Position numbers and translations under genes: made by a program
Part shown: positions 17,881 to 24,954 of the stretch, piece after piece
Position numbering within the stretch: position 1 is the first letter of the stretch
How the letters are laid out: every line of letters begins with the position of its first letter
Notes under the pieces: model-generated
Seen by the model: only the letters and a program-made list of their open reading frames with translations
What the model was told of the DNA's origin: nothing
Databases searched by the model: none
Source: Fragilaria crotonensis
Taxonomy: Eukaryota > Bacillariophyta > Fragilariophyceae > Fragilariales > Fragilariaceae
Direction: 5' to 3'
Length of the DNA: 24,954 bases
NCBI GenBank assembly: GCA_022925895.1
Contig: JAKSYS010000793.1
Span: 1 to 24,954 of the forward strand

Positions 17881-20021
17881 TTAAGAACAGCAAGCACAAT
17901 CTTGAAGGGTAACCCACTTGTCAGCAACCGCACATAGACCTTCAGGCACCGTCCCACTCATTCGTTCATTTCTGCCGAAATTGAATGACGTCACTTGACT
18001 CAACATCCCCATTTCAGAGGGTAGAGTCCCAGTGAAGGCGTTCTGGGCGGCATCGATTACATGCAATGAAGTCAGACTGCCAAGTTCGGATGGTACGGTA
18101 CCAGAGAAAGCATTTCCAGCGATTCCGAGATCAGCTGTGATCGTGATGGACGCAACAAAGAAATTTGAGTACACAGGAGATCACAGGCAAACAGCGAGCG
18201 ACCTTGACCGCAGCTGTTCACACCACTTACTGAGCATCGTACACAAGCCAATCTCTGTTGGAATAGTTCCACTCAGGACACAGTCGCTCAGCCGCAATTC
18301 CACTGGAATGTTGTGAGGAAAAACACATATTGAGTGATTATGTATGTCGTCGCATTGGATAGCACATCACATCCACAAGGCTTGCGCAACAGCAAAACAT
18401 ACCAAGAAACCTCAGATGTCCGATTTCGCTTGGAACTTTGCCCCGCACTGATGTCACGCGTCCATCGAGCACTGTTAAGGAGGTAAGCAGCCCAATTTCG
18501 GACGGAATCGTGCCCGCGATTAGTGTGCTTCCAAACGAGAGAAACTCTAAATGTTTGAGGACGCCGATTTCGGTGGGGATTGTGCCTGTTACATCGGAGG
18601 AGACGAGTGACAGAAAAACTGCGTCAATCGAGTAAGAAGGAACCACACCATCTGTTAGCTCAACGGTACAAAACGATACCCTCTGGGTGACGAACCAGCA
18701 CTGTCATCCTTACCCATATTTGGCAGTTTGCATATGATACGCATCATGTTTCCCCCAAGTGAAGTGGAATCCAGTATGAGTTTCGCTGCCAAAACATGTT
18801 AGGTGAAAGAACCCAAGGAGCTATTCACAAATGATGTCTTATACACTCACTAAGTTTCGTGAGCGACGAAAACGAGTCTGGTAAAGTACCGGTCAATGGG
18901 TTTGCCATAAGGTTCACAGATTCTTCACGATCCAGGAGGTGATTAGCAAATGCAAGAGGTTTTCGAGACCAATCACGTTCAGATTGCCACCATGACGTAC
19001 CAAGGTTCGACAACCTTTCGAATTCGGATGACACGCCCCCCTGGAGGTTATTTCCACCCAACTCTAGGCGAACTACACCGAGACAATGGTGTCAGAAGGG
19101 CAGAAAACAATCCATGACAAGTATGCTGCAGAAAGGAAGCCGTACATACCAAGATTAGACAGCGAAAACAGGACACCAGGTATTGTGCCATCTACAGAGC
19201 TTTCGTGTGTACTCAATGAAGCTGTGAGGAAGGGCAGATAATCGTGAGCGCATGCCTGTAACAATCGGAATCACTTGACGAGGCGCATCAAAGCAGTCGC
19301 ACTTACTCAGCGACGAGAGGAGAGCTATTTCTTCAACAAGAGTGCCCGTTGCCCTAATGAGGTCAATTTCAGTGACTTGCTTGGCCGAATCGCATCCAAC
19401 GTTCTCCCAGTCGCATTCGTGAGTTCCAGGAACTAACAAACTGGAGCTAGCAGGATTCAAGTTCATTCCAAAGTAGATGGCCAAGAGCGCGTACCGCTGT
19501 TCCAAGCGCGTTACATTGAGCTCAGCCTCGCACGCATTATCCTCCACTGCCATCCATTCCGTTGCCATGGACTGCGGCGCGTCGGCGCTGAGACGGAAGG
19601 CTTCAATCCCCAAAAAGGCACGACGTAGTTCATGTTGACATCTCTTCGCAGCGTCGGTTTTCGTAATGTTGACGGGGTCGGAGTTTTGTTCTAGAGATTC
19701 TTTGTTGTCCGGAGCGGTGAGCAATAACGCCGATGTTGTGATGATTGCCACAGTTATGGTGAAGATGACAAGCGGTAGGAACTTTCTCACCGTATTCGGA
19801 GGGTACACTTTCTTTCCGGGTGTGCCGCAGAGCAAAGATTTGCGCGGGCTTAGAAGTTCATAGGTTTCTGGGTGCTTTTCTTGCGGGGCTTCAGCAGTTG
19901 CATCCTCACGTGGTTCCACTGTTGGATTACCCTCAACAAAATCAGACGAACCTTCAGGATTTTCGTTATCGAAGTCATTGATGTCCCCAGGATGCGATAA
20001 TGCAGACAAGGAAGCAGTCAT
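17881..20021 (-). CDS. LRR membrane protein B (type II), intact
   Basis: Paralogue of the LRR gene A, 514 residues, same architecture: acidic N-terminal tail, one membrane segment (about residues 81-102, FLPLVIFTITVAIITTSALL), LRRNT-like cap (NVTRLEQRYALLAIYF, THECDWENVGC) and leucine-rich repeats ending in a Cys cluster (QDCACCS). Eight exons, all phase 1: 20021-19307, 19221-19150, 19072-19001, 18922-18851, 18785-18714, 18618-18403, 18302-18231, 18134-17881; introns 85, 77, 78, 65, 95, 100 and 96 nt, all GT-AG. Five internal exons are exactly 72 nt and one is 216 nt (three repeats). Each 72-nt exon is one 24-residue LRR. The frame stays open upstream of the ATG at 20021 as far as a TTG at 20225, so a further upstream exon with an earlier start is possible. 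The protein is probably a cell-surface sensor or adhesin; the ligand is unknown. Confidence 0.88.
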
Positions 20022-20947
20022 CGTTTGTCGAATACGTGGATTCGCGCTTCTCGCGCTATCTCCACCACGATGGATTTTGTCGATGTGGCCTGAGCGCGAA
20101 GCCAAGTTGTGGTGAGATCCAAATAAATCACGAGAGGAACGAACTGCTTGGTAAACTTGCTCAATTATAGACGTATTGACAGAACGAGGGGGCGCACAAG
20201 GAGATTCAGTTATTATGTCAAACAAATTGAATTCTCAGGAAATCAATTGTCCAGCCGTAAGGAGGATGTGAAAGGCGATGACGATGGCACCTGGTGGCGG
20301 AGGAAATGGGTTGGTGCCAATACGCATGAAATGAATTGGCATCGTTTCGACAAGCTCACCTAACTCCTCTCCTCCGATGGAAAGCGGAACTCTAACACTG
20401 CCGTCTCGGGCATATGCTAGTACGCTCAAGGATGTGAAAGCGGATTGTTGGGTGTGATCGTTTCCTGTGAACCTGAAATTCGAGGAATAAATGTGTACAG
20501 ATCTGTCGAGCTCGTATCTCGTACTTCAGACTTTTACACTATAACACGCCCGACATTACGAGGTCGAATGTGATGAAAATCTGCTTTACGAAGAGCGAAT
20601 AAAGCATTCTTGCGAGTACATGTCCTACTCCAGTACAGTGTGACTGGTGTACCTCTGCACTCCTATTAGTGCATAGTGCATAGTCTCACTGGCATATGGG
20701 GATTGGTATCATATCTTTATTATGCACTGCGGTAATTGTTGCAGAATCTTCGAACAACATTCTCCATTTCGCTTTTTTGTGATCACATAACACGTCATGG
20801 ATTTCGATTATTCTCGCGAACTTTGCATTGAAACGACACCGCCGGACGTTTCTTTCGGTATTTGTTGGGAGTGGATGGTTCAATACTCATGTACTTGTAA
20901 CCTGTGACGCAAAGGCTAGCTGATGTTCAACCTGGGGTTTGTCCACC
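20022..20947. promoter_or_regulatory. Divergent intergenic region before the two-pore channel
   Basis: This separates the start of LRR gene B (minus) from the channel gene (plus) and should hold both promoters. An AGTAC-type cluster lies at 20615-20655 (TACTCCAGTACAGTGTG, GGTGTACC). Part of 20022-20225 remains open in frame with LRR gene B. No other gene is convincing. Confidence 0.4.
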
Positions 20948-23927
20948 ATGTCAACGAATTCAAGGCATGGTGCTGCATGTCCAGATACCGTACACATCCA
21001 AGAACAGGCTTTCGCCATTGAGTATCCCCCGCTTTCTGACGATGGCGTTGCGGAAGATACACCACTTTTCATCAATCTGCCATCATATCAAGGCCCTTCC
21101 CACAAACACAAAACCTCAGCCCGTTCCAGCGCCATTCCTTCTGCCAACTTCAAATCACTCCCTTCTGAAGTAGATTCAATCCGAGACGATGAATCTCAAA
21201 TTATATCCAACTCTGGCTTGGAACCTGACTCGTTGCATTCCATTTCATCGCGGATTGGCAGGAATAAGAAGCAACCAGCGGAATGGAAGACTCTGAAGGA
21301 AGATGGTGGAGGAAATAATGCCGAATACATTCCTTTTTCAATTGCGGAGTCGACGTTCGGGATCGATGATGGCAAAATTTCCAGCGATGCGTCATTCATG
21401 GAGAAGCGCAGGTCGGCTGAGGAATGGGAACAAGCCATATTTATCACATCCATCTTTTTGAGTGACTATGAGCAAGCTCGGTCACCAACGCTCCGGTCGG
21501 CGTCGAACGTCTCCCGCGCAACCTTGTTTATCCACTGTTGTAGATATTCGTTTCTTTGGAAGATAGCGAAAGCGTTGGCTGTATGTTCTCTATTCTTTGC
21601 ATCTTGCTTTGAAGGAAACGAAAGCATTGTGCTACCTTTTTCGCTAAACCTATTCTTCATCATTATCCTTTCTGCTGACCTTCTAATGCAGAGAAAATTA
21701 TCAGTTTCTAACGGAAACTGGACTCTACCGACTCTTGTGATGGTTACTGCCCTGTCTATGGAGATGCTCTTTGTCATACGTTTCCCCTGGCTTCGAGGGA
21801 GATTCATCATCAGTAGCATCGCGAAGCCGATCGTTCTTTTTTACTGTTCAGCCAAGGCTCGCAATGCAATCGAAGCTGTTGTGAGAATCCTCCCGATTGT
21901 TTCCAGGGTGTTGGCGTTGGAACTGTTGCTCATTCTGTCTTTTGCTGCGGTGGCATGTCGACTTTTTGCCAACTTTGAATCCTTCCGGGACCTTCCTACA
22001 GCGTGGGTGAGCTTATTTCAATGTAAGTGCACCCAGCGGTTGTGTTGCCATTCCTGTTGTAGAGTCTTACTTATTTGAATTAATAGTGTCGACAACGGTC
22101 GTGAACCCAAGCTTGTGGATGCCGATGTACAATGAGTCGAAGCAGTCAGCATTCTTTTTCGTTCTTTTTCTTCTCACCATAACCGTTTATTTGCACTCTC
22201 TGGTTCTCGCCGTCGTTTTCCACGCTTACATTCACGCATCAACGACCATCTACCAGCGTTCGCTTGCAGACCGTGAGGAAACGTTGCGACTGGCATTCAC
22301 GTCTTTGCAAGAGCTGGATTGCGCAGACAGTACAGTTCGGGTGGTCCAAAGAAGAAACATTTGGAAGACGCTGAAGATCCTCCGACCTCATTATAGTGCC
22401 AACAAATTGGACACACTGATCGGGATCGTGGCCCCAGCAAGCTGCGATGTAATTGACTACCACACGTTTCGAACCAAAATACCGCAGGCTTTAAGCGCAA
22501 CAGTTCGGTCAGCTCCTTCTCGGCCGAATTTCTTTTCCCACATCGTCGAGATCACCGGAGCAGTCGTCGCCATAAGTAATTTCATCTACGTCATTCTTGT
22601 GACGTCGCAACGTCAAGTACATTGGTTCGACAGGATCACGCTTCCTGCCGGTTTCTCGATCACCTTACTGGGTTTGCTCGAGCTAGTGGCACGCACAACT
22701 CCGTGCTTTCGCTTTCGTTACACTCCGACCACCAAACTCAGCTTCGTTTTTGATGGTTTGGCAGCGTTGGCGGCGGTGGTGTCTTGTTGGGGCATCCTAC
22801 GGCGGAAAATTGGCTTGGACCTCATGCTGACAGGGCGAGCAATCGATATGATTCGCATTACGAGGTTCCATCGCATCTTTCGAGATGTAATTCGCCGAAG
22901 CGGTGAGCTCATGCCAGCACTCGTAGGTCCATTGGCATTGGTTGTTACAACTCATCATATCTTTGTTTATATTGGAATGTCGATGTCGGGAGGCGGAATC
23001 GATGTGGGCAAGTATGGGGACCTTATCTCACCACTCTACGATCTCAACAATTTCAATTCTTATTCCGACGTAAGTGCTAATTCTGGAAGGTGCATTTGTG
23101 CACGGAAATTCCATTTTTTCCCCTCATCCCAACTATCTCCATGTCAGGGGCTGGTAACAATGTTCCAAATTCTCATTGTCAACGATTGGCATGCAATCGC
23201 TGCTGTGTTCCTCCATGCCACCAGTTTTCATCACCCTATTTTCGTGTATTCCTACTTCATTCTCGCAAATTTGGCAAGCGTTAGTGTCGTGCTCAACTGT
23301 CTGGTGGCGTTCTTTGTGGGAGCTTTTGTGGCCAAAATTGACGGCAAGAGTACGGGCGACAAGGGAACACCAGTATTTGCTCCACAGAAAAGAGTGTCAT
23401 TCCTCAGCGAGACATCTTGCAAGTCGTGGAGACCTCCTGTCGCGGCGTTGAAAGACACCGCATTCTCGCGTGCTTTCGGGCATTCCAACGATGCTTCAAG
23501 TGCAGATGTACCTGAATTCCATGTGTTTGAAAGGGAAGGGTTTGGTAACATCATGAGAGCCGCGGGCGGTGGGGCCGATACCGATGATGTTGATGCGTAT
23601 GCCAAGGAAGTCTACGATATGCTTGACCTTGCCGACAAACTGTCACCGGGACAGTTTAAACGTGGGTACTTAGTTTACTGTCAACAAGCAAAGGGCACGT
23701 ACAGTAACCATCATCGTTTCCGAGCACTTGCTGAAGATTTCTTGGAAGGGCATCAGCTGCATATCATTCTGAATGACATGCATGAACAATTGCTTCATCA
23801 TCAGAATGAGGAAGGAACAGTTCATCGCGTGTTCACCCGGGATGGGCATCTACTGCAGTTGGCGGCATCCCTGCTGCGGCGTCAACCGTCGATTTCGTTG
23901 TTTGTGTCAGTGATTGCCACACGATGA
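20948..23927 (+). CDS. TPC1: Two-pore cation channel (TPC family)
   Basis: This is a voltage-gated-like channel with two six-helix domains in one chain, the TPC layout of endomembrane Ca/Na channels. Exons 20948-22022, 22087-23069 and 23148-23927 give 945 residues. Intron 1 (64 nt, GTAAGT...TAATAG, phase 1) lies inside the first pore, joining WVSLFQ to LSTTVVNPSLWMPMY. Intron 2 (78 nt, GTAAGT...TGTCAG) is a multiple of three without a stop, so the unspliced frame stays open; it joins NSYSD to GLVTMFQILIVNDW, the second pore. Domain II has an Arg-bearing S4 (TGRAIDMIRITRFHRIF). The linker after domain I (REETLRLAFTSLQELD to TFRTKIPQAL) has the layout of the plant TPC1 EF-hand region but lacks clear Ca-binding loops. 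The long N-terminus is Ser-rich and polar. The ATG at 20948 (ACCATG) was chosen over an upstream TTG. Ion selectivity and organelle cannot be read directly. Confidence 0.9.
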
Positions 23928-24762
23928 ACTCGCTGCGTGTTCTTACTGAAATCTTTCGATGCTCTGTCAGCTGTTGCCCCTGCGTCGAAAGGTCTGCTTT
24001 TCCGGTAACTCAGGCAACGCACCCCGGCTTGTTATCAATGTTTTATGTTGAGGCTAGAGAGTTGTCTACGACTTATGATAGGTCTGCTACTTGTAGGTCT
24101 ACGTCGAACCTTGCACCGGGAAATTACCGGAGTTCGAAACGACTTTGATACTCGAAAACGAGTAGTACTGGTACCAGTATGACATTTGCTTTTTTTGTCG
24201 CATCGACGGAACCTCACTGTAACGAGAATCGAACCGAAACTTGAACTTGGAAGTAAAAATTCTCTGTGGACACTGACTACAATTATTTGATTGGGTAAGG
24301 AGAATTTGCTGCATTTGTTTCGCATCATGATGTATATATGATATGATATATATATATATGAATAAAAGATAGGCCTGCTATCAGAGTTCGCGTTTTGAAA
24401 GTGCGTTTCTGTGGAGGCGTTGTCATACATCTATCCAAGGCGCTGTGAGGGTGCAGGTCGCATAACTTTCAGAAGGGTTTCGTTGCGATCGACACCCTCG
24501 TTCCTCTAACGTTGCTTTTGCCTCATATACCAAGGTAAGCTGAGCGCTTCGTTCAGGTTGTCACGCTATCTCTCGGCCTGCCGTTGCTTGCTGGATTCAG
24601 AAGCGGTAGGAAGCCCGGTAGGAAGATTCTGCTACTTCCTGGGTGCTTGAGAACATCATTCCTTGCACTCTCACCTGTCTGCCCCTTGAATGCCGTTTTT
24701 GGACATGCGGTTCAGCTGCTCAATACTAACGATCTGTTATCTCTTTCGACCTTCAAAAGACG
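23928..24762. other. Intergenic region
   Basis: No gene is visible. A short AGTAC/GGTACC palindrome occurs at 24162-24178 (AGTAGTACTGGTACCAGT) and a TA microsatellite at 24331-24360. The last 100 bases are the probable 5' flank of the gene starting at 24763. ORFs starting at 24584 and 24690 have no protein character. Confidence 0.5.
24331..24360. repeat. TA-rich microsatellite
   Basis: The stretch is built almost wholly of TA and TGATA units (TGTATATATGATATG followed by a pure TA run). It lies in intergenic DNA and is likely length-variable. Confidence 0.8.
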
Positions 24763-24954
24763 ATGATCATGATGACCCTTCGCCGTGTCTCGTCATTGGG
24801 TTCCTCGGCCCATACGACGACATCGACTCTTTCCGGGCTCCAGCTTACACATTTGCTCCTCATCGTTCCAATCCTCGTATCGATAATGACGCAAAATGTG
24901 CGTGCCGTATGCCACGGTGAGCCGGATTTCGATTACATGATCGGTTGCGACACA
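24763..24954 (+). CDS. 5' end of a secreted or membrane protein (runs off window)
   Basis: An ATG at 24763 opens a frame that stays open for 64 codons to the window end. It begins MIMMTLRRVSSLGSSAHTTT, continues into a hydrophobic segment (LQLTHLLLIVPILVSIM) and then a Cys-bearing polar part (VCHGEPDFDYMIGCDT). This is the layout of a signal peptide or signal anchor entering an extracellular or lumenal domain. Two further Met codons at 24769 and 24772 could also start it. The family cannot be named from this fragment. Confidence 0.5.
   Translation, partial: MIMMTLRRVSSLGSSAHTTTSTLSGLQLTHLLLIVPILVSIMTQNVRAVCHGEPDFDYMIGCDT

Overview
This looks like nuclear DNA of a diatom, most likely a pennate one similar to Phaeodactylum (inference). 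The reasons are short GT-AG introns (mostly 50-100 nt), plastid presequences with a Phe just after the signal-peptide cleavage site, a thylakoid-lumen presequence, single-pass LRR membrane proteins of the kind expanded in diatoms, and AGTAC-rich near-palindromes between genes. No species identification was possible without a search.

Layout. 1-952: intergenic DNA with two copies of a hairpin element. 953-1783 (+): catalytic beta-2 (beta-7 type) subunit of the 20S proteasome. 2043-3966 (-): cationic amino acid transporter of the CAT/APC family, interrupted by a one-base frameshift. 4473-5608 (+): unknown, probably plastid-targeted protein with an unresolved frame change. 6006-6091 (-): a tRNA-Arg(ACG) whose 3' half lies upstream of its 5' half, i.e. 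a circularly permuted tRNA gene. 6410-7471 (+): unknown protein with a C-terminal LRR-like region. 7901-9386 (+): PUS1/TruA-type tRNA pseudouridine synthase with one 52-nt intron. 9707-10636 (-): secreted protein with two CHRD domains, one intron and a one-base frameshift. 10637-13076: gene-poor stretch. 13077-14414 (+): thylakoid-lumen carboxyl-terminal (D1) processing protease. 14674-16770 (-) and 17881-20021 (-): two paralogous type II LRR membrane proteins built from 72-nt, phase-1 LRR exons; the first has a one-base frameshift. 20948-23927 (+): two-pore cation channel with two introns. 24763-24954 (+): 5' end of a secreted or membrane protein that runs off the window.

The genes do not form an operon-like unit. 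They are ordinary nuclear genes for protein turnover, transport, RNA modification, photosystem II maturation, surface recognition and ion signalling. The most unusual element is the permuted tRNA-Arg: both halves fit one cloverleaf, the leader and trailer form a bulge-helix-bulge with the cut sites at 37/38, and a T-run follows the 5' half. A second pattern is that at least three genes carry single-base frameshifts in or beside short homopolymers, pointing either to assembly indels or to recent damage. The annotation starts used here are ATG codons, which in several genes lie downstream of the longest open frame.
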